From: Flavobacterium psychrophilum
Lineage (GTDB): Bacteria > Bacteroidota > Bacteroidia > Flavobacteriales > Flavobacteriaceae
Assembly: GCA_945860385.1 (NCBI GenBank)
Contig: CAMAQD010000027.1
Span: 1 to 37,097 of the forward strand
Direction: 5' to 3'
Length of the DNA stretch: 37,097 bases
Shown here: piece by piece, positions 6,581-13,313 of the stretch
How the letters are laid out: each line of letters starts with the position of its first letter
Numbering within the stretch: the stretch's first letter is position 1
Translations under genes and position numbers: made by a program
Notes under the pieces: model-generated
Seen by the model: the letters and a program-made list of their open reading frames with translations, nothing else
Databases searched by the model: none
Told to the model about the DNA's origin: nothing

Positions 6581-7240
6581 CTATTCACCAAATGCCAATT
6601 TATAAACACTTTTCTTATAATTTATTAAGTTATTATTGATTCTACACATATCATTTTTTAAAGCTTCATATTCTTTATAATTCTTTTGTATTTGTTGTGG
6701 TGAAAGATCTTTATTTTCATCCTTTAAAATTGCAATATCATACCATTTATTAAATTTTGCATGCCAAGATGTTAAGTGAGGTCTTAAGCCTTCATTAAGA
6801 ATTTTTGTAGATAATTCGATTAGTTCCTTAGAGCTTTTATCACTTCTTATTTTTGTTGCAGGAAGACCTTTAATCAATTCCCGTGTTATTCCAAAAAACT
6901 GATACCAAGATTTATAGATTTCGACAATTACATCCTTTTCAAAATCAATTTCCAATCCAATTTTTCTTGTATTTAGTTCAACCCAAATTTTATATGCAAT
7001 ATCTATATTTGTATAATTTGGTTTAATTTTAATTTTCTGACCTTGTATACCAATTTCAGCACTATCAAATTCTATGTTTTTGTGAAACATTAATTTGTTT
7101 TTTAAGGCTTGGTATATCCAAAATATTACTATAATAATAAGCATTGAATATAAAATCCAGTGCATTGAAAGAACTAAATTGCACTTATCATCAAAAGATA
7201 ACTTAATTAAATCCATAATCTTCTTATTTAATGTGTTCAT
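6581..7240 (-). CDS. Single-pass membrane protein, last gene of the TIR/hypermodification operon
   Basis: About 219 residues from ATG 7240, which overlaps the Nmad2-like gene by 17 bp. The open frame extends to 7333, and an internal ATG at 7216 is also possible. One membrane helix lies near the N-terminus (SMLIIIVIFWIYQAL). A soluble, mostly helical domain follows with conserved-looking stretches: AYKIWVELNTRKIGLEID, VIVEIYKSWYQFFGITREL and LNEGLRPHLTSWHAKFNKWY. I recall this architecture as a recurrent unnamed companion of bacterial conflict genes, but I cannot name a domain. It is probably anchored with its C-terminal domain in the cytoplasm. It may act as a sensor, scaffold or membrane-directed effector; all of that is inference. 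Confidence 0.75.
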   Translation of the reverse strand: MNTLNKKIMDLIKLSFDDKCNLVLSMHWILYSMLIIIVIFWIYQALKNKLMFHKNIEFDSAEIGIQGQKIKIKPNYTNIDIAYKIWVELNTRKIGLEIDFEKDVIVEIYKSWYQFFGITRELIKGLPATKIRSDKSSKELIELSTKILNEGLRPHLTSWHAKFNKWYDIAILKDENKDLSPQQIQKNYKEYEALKNDMCRINNNLINYKKSVYKLAFGE

Positions 7241-7853
7241 TCCAACTTGTAGGGTCTCCATATATACCAATTGAATAATTAGTCTGTAACCATACAATAA
7301 ACTTCTCTGCAATATCAGTAGGTATTGAAACACTTTTCATGTCTCGCCCTTCGGAGCAAACTTCAAGATATTTATTAGGTACAATAGGAGAATTATTACC
7401 AAAATAATAAAATTCCTTTGAAATCAAGACAAATTCGCCACCTATATCACGCTTCAAATGACCTTCGTTTTTTGTACCATCAGTTAATGAGTGTGCAGAG
7501 TTTTCCTGTATCCATTCTTCAGAATCTTCTGGTTGATGATAGAAATTATCACCATACATTTGAACTATACTACCATTCACAATTGGTTTCTTACATACGA
7601 ATCGACTATCTGCCCAATATTCATTAAAAGTTATTTTCTCTTCTAAACGCATTGCAAAAATAAGTTCATGAAGATTACCTAATGATTTACTACCTGTACC
7701 AATAATCCAATCGCCAATTTCAAGATTCTTATTACTTCTTATACTTGATTTACATACGGCTAATGTGCAATAACCGTGAAATGGATTCGGAGCAAGTCCG
7801 TAATCATGTTCAATTTTATAGGAAAAATATTTCATGTTATTTTTATTTAGCAT
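7224..7853 (-). CDS. Nmad2-like protein (nucleotide modification associated domain 2)
   Basis: A 209-residue protein. The N-terminal region YFSYKIEHDYGLAPNPFHGY, with CTLAVCKSSIRS and GDWIIGTGSKSL, is the signature I know for Nmad2, a domain found with enzymes that make modified DNA bases in phages and bacteria. The fold looks beta-rich. Its biochemical role is not established; binding or editing of modified nucleotides is a reasonable guess. The gene overlaps the TIR gene by 7 bp. A second ATG at 7835 may be the true start, since homologues tend to begin MKYxSY. Overlap with both neighbours indicates translational coupling. Confidence 0.82.
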   Translation of the reverse strand: MLNKNNMKYFSYKIEHDYGLAPNPFHGYCTLAVCKSSIRSNKNLEIGDWIIGTGSKSLGNLHELIFAMRLEEKITFNEYWADSRFVCKKPIVNGSIVQMYGDNFYHQPEDSEEWIQENSAHSLTDGTKNEGHLKRDIGGEFVLISKEFYYFGNNSPIVPNKYLEVCSEGRDMKSVSIPTDIAEKFIVWLQTNYSIGIYGDPTSWNEHIK

Positions 7854-8326
7854 TGTACTCTAATAATATTATAAATTGGCTCTCGACTTTTACCTGAAGG
7901 CATTTCAGTTGGTATACTTTCACCAGACAAAACCCTACCTAATTTATCTAAAGAATTCCAACCAATTGTTGCTCCACCGTATTTCTTAAAAGCTTCGGGC
8001 AATTCAACTGAATTTGTACAACCATGCTTGTAAATACCTACAATCTGTTTCCCTTGAAGGTGAGCTTGCCTTATCTCATAATTAACCCAAGGTCTGGTAT
8101 GTGTTTTTTCACCAATCAAACAAATAAAAGTCCCTGCCCAGCTAATTCCTTTTCTAAGATAACGTGCAACTACTGCATCACTTGGTCGTGTAGGTCGATG
8201 TTTTGTACTATCAATAGAGCTATTCCTAATATTATATCCACTATCTTTTAAACGTTGCTTTAAACGTTGAACATGTTCATCATCTTTACCATGGTGGCTT
8301 ATGAAAACGTTATTTTTTTGGGCCAT
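7847..8326 (-). CDS. TIR-domain protein (ThsB-like/DUF1863 type)
   Basis: A 159-residue single-domain TIR protein. NVFISHHGKDDEHVQRLKQ forms strand A and helix A. WAGTFICLIGEKTHTRPW, followed by VNYEIRQAHLQGKQIVGIY, is the conserved core, with Glu84 at the position of the catalytic glutamate of TIR NAD-processing enzymes, next to Trp80 and Tyr83. Bacterial TIR proteins of this type either make a cyclic ADP-ribose signal (ThsB in Thoeris) or destroy NAD. No ThsA partner is present here. It overlaps the Nmad1 gene by 17 bp, inside the hypermodification operon, which suggests it is the signalling or killing arm of that system (inference). Confidence 0.88.
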   Translation of the reverse strand: MAQKNNVFISHHGKDDEHVQRLKQRLKDSGYNIRNSSIDSTKHRPTRPSDAVVARYLRKGISWAGTFICLIGEKTHTRPWVNYEIRQAHLQGKQIVGIYKHGCTNSVELPEAFKKYGGATIGWNSLDKLGRVLSGESIPTEMPSGKSREPIYNIIRVQC

Positions 8327-8597
8327 GAATTTTATCTTTTATAGTTTCATCATCAAGTATATGAAGTCCAATTATTGCATACCCAATTATATCCTTTAAG
8401 GTATCTTCTAGGCTTTCAAAATTTGGATTCAGGCCATCCTTAGAGAGCAAACTTCGAAATCTGCTCACTTTATCCCATAAGTGAACCATATTTCCATTAA
8501 GGCCTAAATCAAAGCTTGCTCCACCATAATCTTGGTTTTTCTTGAGTAGAATATCTGTCACATCATCCGTAATTTTTTTAATGCTTTTTTCATTCAT
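8310..8597 (-). CDS. Nmad1-like protein (DUF1599, MazG-like helical fold)
   Basis: A 95-residue all-helical protein. KKNQDYGGASFD near the N-terminus, W41DKVSRF and the acidic helix ESLEDTLKDIIGYAII (Glu61, Asp65, Asp69) match nucleotide modification associated domain 1/DUF1599. The family resembles MazG-type NTP pyrophosphohydrolases, so a role in hydrolysing or preparing a modified dNTP or dNMP is plausible. The start overlaps the stop of the thymidylate-synthase-like gene by 4 bp (ATGA), a sign of coupled translation. Confidence 0.85.
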   Translation of the reverse strand: MNEKSIKKITDDVTDILLKKNQDYGGASFDLGLNGNMVHLWDKVSRFRSLLSKDGLNPNFESLEDTLKDIIGYAIIGLHILDDETIKDKIHGPKK

Positions 8598-9622
8598 GCG
8601 AGTTGGTATTTATTAAAGAGGTTTTGTAATTCAGGGTTTATGAATTCAACTTCTGTTTTCATATTGAAAGCATAAAAAGCTTTATACCAATCATTGAAAA
8701 AATCATCTCCAAAATCGACTAATTCATTTCCTTGACCTTTCCGTAATTTTTCTTCTTCTAATCTCAGTTTGTTTGTAAGCTTGTCAAAATCGGCAAGGCT
8801 ATTAAAGGATTTAGAATAATGAAATCCAGTATCATTTATGTCTTTTACTTTTGAAATCGCAAGTAAATCATTTTCAAACTCATCATAGTAATGGAAATTG
8901 TTTGCGATATGATAATAATCACCAATATCAAGATTTAATATTTTGGAGAAATATTCTTGTATAAAAGTGAAGTTAAATATATTTACAGCACTTGCCCCCC
9001 ACATAAAATCATTTGAGCGCATATATACTGTTAAATTCAGTCTGTTAGAATTTGGTTGCTTCTGAAAATGTAATAAACGAGTACAAGGAAAATCCTTAGT
9101 TTCTTTTAAACATCCATTAGCATCAAAACAATCTTTTGGAGGGTCTCCAATATTGATAATTGCTTGACGTGTATTGATATCCTTCTGAAAATTCAAATCA
9201 ATATATTTAAATTGGTCAACTTCAGAAGTTTTTAGTTCAGAGAAATCAATATCGAATGGATTCCTAATTTTGTAGTCGTTATTAATGCCATTATAGTTTC
9301 TCAGTCTTGGACCATATCCACCCCGAATAAAGAATCCATCATCTGAAAAATTTTTCATATTCTTTAAATAATGCCCAATTAGTTCAAGGTCATTTCTACC
9401 GATTGCAAGCCACAATGATTCAGCATAAGGCAATATTGGGTTCCAATTCCTTTCAGGTATTGTTACTAATCTTGCTGTAGGATTACTAATCTTAAACATG
9501 AATGGAGCAGGTAGCTCCTTACAATTAAAACCTCTGGTATTACGCTTAACACCTTCTTTTAACAGAAGAGTAGAAGCGCCTACTAAAAAAGCGTTGATTC
9601 CTTCATACTCGGCTGTATACAT
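8594..9622 (-). CDS. Thymidylate-synthase-like enzyme, probable pyrimidine (hydroxy)methylase
   Basis: A 342-residue member of the thymidylate synthase superfamily, but not the housekeeping ThyA. Visible landmarks are Arg152 in TRQAIINIGDP, the nucleophile Cys180 in FPCTRLLHFQKQ, the phosphate-binding R202-S203, Asp205 in MRSNDFMWG, Asn214 in SAVNIFNF, and H238/H244/Y245 in YYHIANNFHYYDEF. The motif MRSND-xx-WG is that of phage and island enzymes that put a one-carbon unit on dUMP or dCMP to make hydroxymethyl pyrimidines. It overlaps the upstream gene by 40 bp. No alternative ATG lies near the conserved N-terminal EYEGINAF segment, so the overlap is probably real. Product chemistry (methyl versus hydroxymethyl, dUMP versus dCMP) is not determined. 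Confidence 0.88.
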   Translation of the reverse strand: MYTAEYEGINAFLVGASTLLLKEGVKRNTRGFNCKELPAPFMFKISNPTARLVTIPERNWNPILPYAESLWLAIGRNDLELIGHYLKNMKNFSDDGFFIRGGYGPRLRNYNGINNDYKIRNPFDIDFSELKTSEVDQFKYIDLNFQKDINTRQAIINIGDPPKDCFDANGCLKETKDFPCTRLLHFQKQPNSNRLNLTVYMRSNDFMWGASAVNIFNFTFIQEYFSKILNLDIGDYYHIANNFHYYDEFENDLLAISKVKDINDTGFHYSKSFNSLADFDKLTNKLRLEEEKLRKGQGNELVDFGDDFFNDWYKAFYAFNMKTEVEFINPELQNLFNKYQLA

Positions 9623-10584
9623 GGCTTAGTTATTTTAGAATTTATATTCCATTTGGGTGGAAAAAATAAGTCAATTGACTTATTTGTCTCTTTATATTTT
9701 TGCTTTATTCTTTTATTATCAATCTGAAGTTCAGGTAGCTTTACACGTAGATATTTATCAGTTTCACAAAAACAATTCTGTAAATCTATTAAAGCTGGCG
9801 CTCTACCAAAGAGTGGTTTAAATTCAGTATATCCAAATTTCTCTTGGTACATTACAAAATTTTCTTGTGTAAATTTTATTGCATCCTCGTAACTATCTTT
9901 TTTATCCAATGGCTCAAAACATTTTTTTATTCCTCTTATTGCTCCAATACCTGCTTTTACAAAAGAATCTTCACTAAAATCAATGGCAGAGGAATAATTC
10001 ATATCGATTGCATATTGATAACCAAGAAAATCCCCAATAAATGAACATCCTCTTAATAGTTCGTAAACTTCTGACAGTGAATTTGAATCCAATATCTTTT
10101 TTAGAATCGAGTTGCCAATAATTTCATTCTTTACCATCTCAAGCCACTTTTCATGCTTATATTGTAGATGATTATATAAAGAATGTGTACCAGTCATCAT
10201 GTATGCATTATTAAATATGGGATGATTATTTTTTTGTTCTAATAATGTTTTGTTAATTTTTTGAAGGTCAAAGTTTCTAAGCGTAATCACTCCAACCTTT
10301 TTTTCTAAATATTCCCAAGTTTCGGGTTTATTAAAAATTTTAAAGATGAGAATCCTTAATAAAGTATCTTCTGGTGTAAAAGAGCTTTCTTGATAAATTA
10401 CACTTTTTATCAAATACTGACTTACTCTATCTGATGCTCTGTAAACATTGGTGAATTTATGCTTTTGAATAATTTCATCAGTAGTCCATGGTAATTTTTG
10501 ATCATACTTATTCCAAAAAATATTCATCCGTTCTTGAACGAAATAAAAATAATATTGAAATATTTCTTCTTTGGGTTTTATCAT
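9583..10584 (-). CDS. Helical protein of the 5-hmdU DNA kinase/thymine-hypermodification family (HMUDK_hel-like)
   Basis: A 333-residue helical protein. The N-terminal YYFYFVQERMNIFWNKY, PWTTDEIIQKHKFTNVYRAS and DRVSQYLI, then LLRILIFKIFNKPETWEYL, the glycosylase-like hairpin region SFIGDFLGYQYAIDMNYSSA, AGIGAIRGIKKCF and the C-terminal DLQNCFCETDKYLRVKLPE, match the helical domain that accompanies 5-hydroxymethyl-dU DNA kinases and the alpha-glutamyl/putrescinyl-thymine pathway proteins. No P-loop kinase domain is attached, so it is a stand-alone form. The predicted role is action on a hydroxymethyl-pyrimidine in DNA or as a nucleotide. It is first in a six-gene overlapping operon and is preceded by about 415 bp of very AT-rich non-coding DNA. 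Confidence 0.82.
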   Translation of the reverse strand: MIKPKEEIFQYYFYFVQERMNIFWNKYDQKLPWTTDEIIQKHKFTNVYRASDRVSQYLIKSVIYQESSFTPEDTLLRILIFKIFNKPETWEYLEKKVGVITLRNFDLQKINKTLLEQKNNHPIFNNAYMMTGTHSLYNHLQYKHEKWLEMVKNEIIGNSILKKILDSNSLSEVYELLRGCSFIGDFLGYQYAIDMNYSSAIDFSEDSFVKAGIGAIRGIKKCFEPLDKKDSYEDAIKFTQENFVMYQEKFGYTEFKPLFGRAPALIDLQNCFCETDKYLRVKLPELQIDNKRIKQKYKETNKSIDLFFPPKWNINSKITKPCIQPSMKESTLF

Positions 10585-10846
10585 TATTATATTTTAAGGA
10601 GTATTTGAAAAAAAAGGCACTCTTTTGCAAATTTTATATTATTATTTGATAAAATCACATTTAGCCACCCAATACAGTTTTTTTAGAAGTGAAAATTATC
10701 CCACAATATTTAAATCCAAAAATACATTTTTTTTCTTACAAAATATAAAAATATTTATTTTTTATTTTAAGCTAATGTTTTGATATTTAGGATGTATTTG
10801 TCTTAGATTAATCTCTTCATAATAATGGTATAAATTGTAAAAGGAA

Positions 10847-10877
10847 CCTTTGCCAAAGTTCCAAACTTTGGCAAAGG
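10847..10877. repeat. Perfect 14-bp inverted repeat between divergent operons
   Basis: cctttgccaaagtt and aactttggcaaagg flank a 3-base loop (cca). There is no T run on the plus strand, so it is not a standard terminator. It lies between the start of the hypermodification operon and rpsA. Otherwise 10585-10840 is AT-rich with no gene seen. Confidence 0.85.
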
Positions 10878-10903
10878 TGTTGAAATTCTATTAAGTCATA
10901 ATT

Positions 10904-10980
10904 AGCCCCGATAGTAGTGGAAATCCTTTGTGGTCGGTGTTCGGCCACAAAGATTGTAGCGGAAAGCGGGAGCAGAGCCC
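10904..10980. repeat. Structured flavobacterial-type intergenic repeat
   Basis: This segment starts gccccgatagtagtggaaat, has a central hairpin (atcctttgtgg pairing with ccacaaagat, one bulge), and ends tagcggaaagcggga and agagccc. I recall the same frame (GATAGTAGCGGAAATCC ... AGCGGAAAGCGGGA) from intergenic regions across Flavobacterium genomes. This is memory, not a search. It lies upstream of the rpsA promoter. Confidence 0.6.
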
Positions 10981-11039
10981 ATAAAAACCCCAAAAAGTCT
11001 TGCTCCTAAAAATCAATAGATTATCTCTGGGGAATTATT

Positions 11040-11069
11040 TTGTAGTTCAAAATAAAAGAATTACTTTTG
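11040..11069 (+). promoter_or_regulatory. rpsA promoter
   Basis: TTG at 11040-11042, 19 bases, then TACTTTTG at 11062-11069 gives a full match to the flavobacterial TTG-N19-TAnnTTTG promoter. Transcription would start near 11074, giving a leader of about 115 bases before the S1 start codon at 11189. Confidence 0.75.
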
Positions 11070-11188
11070 CACACCTTTTGGTGAATAAGAGTTTCCTTTG
11101 GGTAAAAACTAATTATACAAACAACTTCTGTTGTTTTCTAGCACGTTATGAAACTCGAGAAAATGCAGAATACAAATTTTTAATCAGC

Positions 11189-12964
11189 ATGTCTGAACAA
11201 TTAAAATCACAAGAAGAGTTTTTAGCAAATTTTAACTGGCACAACTTTGAAGAAGGTATTGATGCCGTAGATGAGAAAAACTTACAAGAATTCGAAGACC
11301 TAGTTTCAAAAACTTTTATCGCGACAGATCAAGAAGAAGTAGTAGAAGGTATCGTTGTTAGAATTACAGATAGAGACGTTATCGTTGATATCAACGCAAA
11401 ATCGGAAGGTGTTATTTCATTGAACGAATTCCGTTACAATCCAGCACTTAAAGTAGGTGACAAAGTAGAAGTATTGATTGACATCCGTGAGGACAAAACA
11501 GGTCAGTTAGTATTGTCTCACAGAAAAGCACGTACTATCAAATCATGGGATAGAGTTATTTCGGCTAACGAAACAGGAGAAATCGTTACTGGTTTTGTGA
11601 AATGCAGAACTAAAGGTGGTATGATCGTGGACGTTTTCGGAATTGAAGCTTTCCTTCCAGGTTCTCAAATTGATGTTAAACCAATTAGAGACTACGATGT
11701 ATATGTAAATAAAAACATGGAATTCAAAGTGGTAAAAATTAACCACGAATTCAAAAATGTTGTTGTATCTCACAAAGCGCTTATCGAAGCGGATATTGAA
11801 GTACAGAAAAAAGAAATCATTGGAAAATTACAAAAAGGACAAGTATTAGAAGGTGTTGTTAAAAACATTACTTCTTACGGTGTGTTTATTGACCTTGGTG
11901 GTGTTGATGGATTGATTCACATTACTGACCTTTCTTGGTCAAGAATCAACCACCCATCTGAAGTTCTTGAATTAGACCAAGTTCTTAACGTGGTAATCCT
12001 TGATTTTGATGATGAGAAAACAAGAATCCAATTAGGATTGAAACAATTGAACGCTCACCCTTGGGATGCTCTTGATGCTAAATTAGCTATTGGAGACAAA
12101 GTAAAAGGTAAAGTAGTAGTTATCGCTGATTACGGAGCTTTCATCGAAGTGGCTGAAGGTGTTGAAGGTTTGATCCACGTTTCTGAAATGTCATGGTCTA
12201 CTCATTTACGTTCTGCTCAAGATTTCGTAAAAGTAGGTGATATTGTTGAAGCTCAAATCTTAACTTTAGATAGAGACGATCGTAAAATGTCATTAGGTAT
12301 CAAACAATTGACTCAAGATCCTTGGACCGATATTACTTCTAAATACCCAGTAGGTTCTAAACATACCGGTATCGTTAGAAACTTTACAAACTTTGGAATT
12401 TTCGTAGAATTGGAAGAAGGTATCGACGGATTGATTTACATCTCTGACCTTTCTTGGACTAAGAAAATCAAACACCCATCTGAATTTGTAAATGTTGGTG
12501 AAAAATTGGATGTAGTTGTATTAGAATTAGATGTTGAAGGACGTAAATTATCTTTAGGTCACAAACAAACTACTGCTAATCCTTGGGATCAATACGAAGA
12601 TTCATTCGCAGTGGGAACTATCCACTCAGGTGAAATCTCTGAAATTGTTGACAAAGGAGCTACTGTAGAATTCGGAGATGATATCGTTGCTTTCATTCCT
12701 ACTCGTCACCTTGAAAAAGAAGACGGTAAGAAATTGAAAAAAGGCGAAACTGCTGAATTCAAAGTAATCGAATTCAACAAAGAATTCAAAAGAGTAGTGG
12801 CATCTCACACGGCTATTTTCCGTGAAGAAGAAGAAAAAGCAGTGAAAGCGGTTCAAGAAGCAGTATCTTCTAACACTAATGCACCAGCTTCAACTCTTGG
12901 AGATAACAATGACATTCTTGCCGGCTTGAAAGCCAAAATGGAAAAAAACGAGAAAAAGAAATAA
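11189..12964 (+). CDS. rpsA: 30S ribosomal protein S1
   Basis: A 591-residue protein from ATG 11189 (MSEQLKSQEEFLANFNWHNF), the usual flavobacterial S1 start. The open frame runs back to 11000, but that part is promoter and leader. Six S1/OB-fold RNA-binding repeats follow one another; repeats 3 to 5 show clear GxVxxxxxYGxFIxLxxGVxGLIHxSxLSW-type cores (for example around FIDLGGVDGLIHITDLSW). The protein binds mRNA and helps load it on the small subunit, which matters in Bacteroidetes because Shine-Dalgarno sites are mostly absent. The C-terminal tail is Ala-, Lys- and Glu-rich. It has its own promoter, a long leader that could host autoregulation, and a strong terminator. Confidence 0.97.
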   Translation: MSEQLKSQEEFLANFNWHNFEEGIDAVDEKNLQEFEDLVSKTFIATDQEEVVEGIVVRITDRDVIVDINAKSEGVISLNEFRYNPALKVGDKVEVLIDIREDKTGQLVLSHRKARTIKSWDRVISANETGEIVTGFVKCRTKGGMIVDVFGIEAFLPGSQIDVKPIRDYDVYVNKNMEFKVVKINHEFKNVVVSHKALIEADIEVQKKEIIGKLQKGQVLEGVVKNITSYGVFIDLGGVDGLIHITDLSWSRINHPSEVLELDQVLNVVILDFDDEKTRIQLGLKQLNAHPWDALDAKLAIGDKVKGKVVVIADYGAFIEVAEGVEGLIHVSEMSWSTHLRSAQDFVKVGDIVEAQILTLDRDDRKMSLGIKQLTQDPWTDITSKYPVGSKHTGIVRNFTNFGIFVELEEGIDGLIYISDLSWTKKIKHPSEFVNVGEKLDVVVLELDVEGRKLSLGHKQTTANPWDQYEDSFAVGTIHSGEISEIVDKGATVEFGDDIVAFIPTRHLEKEDGKKLKKGETAEFKVIEFNKEFKRVVASHTAIFREEEEKAVKAVQEAVSSNTNAPASTLGDNNDILAGLKAKMEKNEKKK

Positions 12965-12989
12965 TCTTTTAATCGTTTTGATATAGGGG

Positions 12990-13021
12990 AGTCCCACGCT
13001 AATGCGTGGGACTTTTTTTTT
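12990..13021 (+). terminator. rpsA terminator
   Basis: agtcccacgc - taat - gcgtgggact forms a perfect 10-bp stem followed by eight or nine T. Confidence 0.95.
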
Positions 13022-13080
13022 GACACAGATTTACACGGATTTGCACAGATTTTGCTTCGCCAGTTCGCTGCGCTCGGGTC
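13022..13080. repeat. Degenerate cacagatttacac-type interspersed repeat
   Basis: Short direct repeats (cacagatttacac, cacggatttgcacagattt, later tcacagatttt) are interrupted by ttcgccagttcgctgcgctc. This kind of sequence is common between genes in Bacteroidetes (recalled). No gene is seen from 12965 to 13313. Confidence 0.55.
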
Positions 13081-13110
13081 ACAGATTTTATTTTGATACG
13101 TGAGGCAGCT

Positions 13111-13190
13111 CGTTAATGATCTCCTTGCTGGATTGAAGTCCAAAATGGAAATAATGAGAAAAGGAATGATCTTTTAATTGTTTTTGATAT
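13111..13190 (+). pseudogene. Decayed duplicate of the rpsA 3' end
   Basis: The stretch aligns base by base with the last coding part and 3' flank of rpsA (about 12903-12986). Shared blocks are ccaaaatggaa, aatgagaaaa versus acgagaaaaa, atcttttaat and ttttgatata, in the same order and spacing with scattered changes. Like the parent copy it is followed by a terminator. It codes for nothing intact and marks a local tandem duplication followed by decay. Confidence 0.75.
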
Positions 13191-13195
13191 AGAAG

Positions 13196-13219
13196 TCCCG
13201 AGGAATCGGGATTTTTTTT
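13196..13219 (+). terminator. Terminator following the rpsA-tail duplicate
   Basis: The stem tcccga / tcggga with loop ggaat-type bases is followed by eight T. It corresponds in position to the rpsA terminator in the parent copy, though the stem sequence differs. Confidence 0.75.
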
Positions 13220-13288
13220 GTTTAACTATTTTTACAAAATCGGGAAAATTATCCGTAAGAAAATCTATGCTAAAAATTTATTAATTAG

Positions 13289-13296
13289 TATATTTG
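13289..13296 (+). promoter_or_regulatory. Candidate -7 element for the T9SS cargo gene
   Basis: TATATTTG matches TAnnTTTG and lies 17 bases before the ATG at 13314. No convincing TTG -33 element is seen at the usual distance. Its position supports the internal ATG as the true start. Confidence 0.45.
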
Positions 13297-13313
13297 AGTC
13301 TAATTTTACCCAA

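Noticed and set aside
7847..8326. A Thoeris system (ThsA/ThsB)
   Set aside because: The TIR protein resembles ThsB, but no ThsA (SIR2/SLOG NADase) gene is present and the neighbours are nucleotide-modification genes.
8594..9622. Housekeeping thymidylate synthase thyA
   Set aside because: The protein is longer than ThyA, has the MRSND-xx-WG variant motif, and is embedded in a hypermodification operon.
10847..10877. Terminator between the TIR operon and rpsA
   Set aside because: The genes are divergent, so none is needed, and there is no T run on the plus strand.
11000..11188. 63-residue N-terminal extension of ribosomal protein S1
   Set aside because: It covers a consensus promoter and has no similarity to S1; the usual start MSEQLKSQEEF lies at 11189.
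12853..13143. Minus-strand 96-residue frame overlapping the rpsA tail
   Set aside because: Mostly antisense to rpsA and to its duplicated 3' end, with no recognisable domain.
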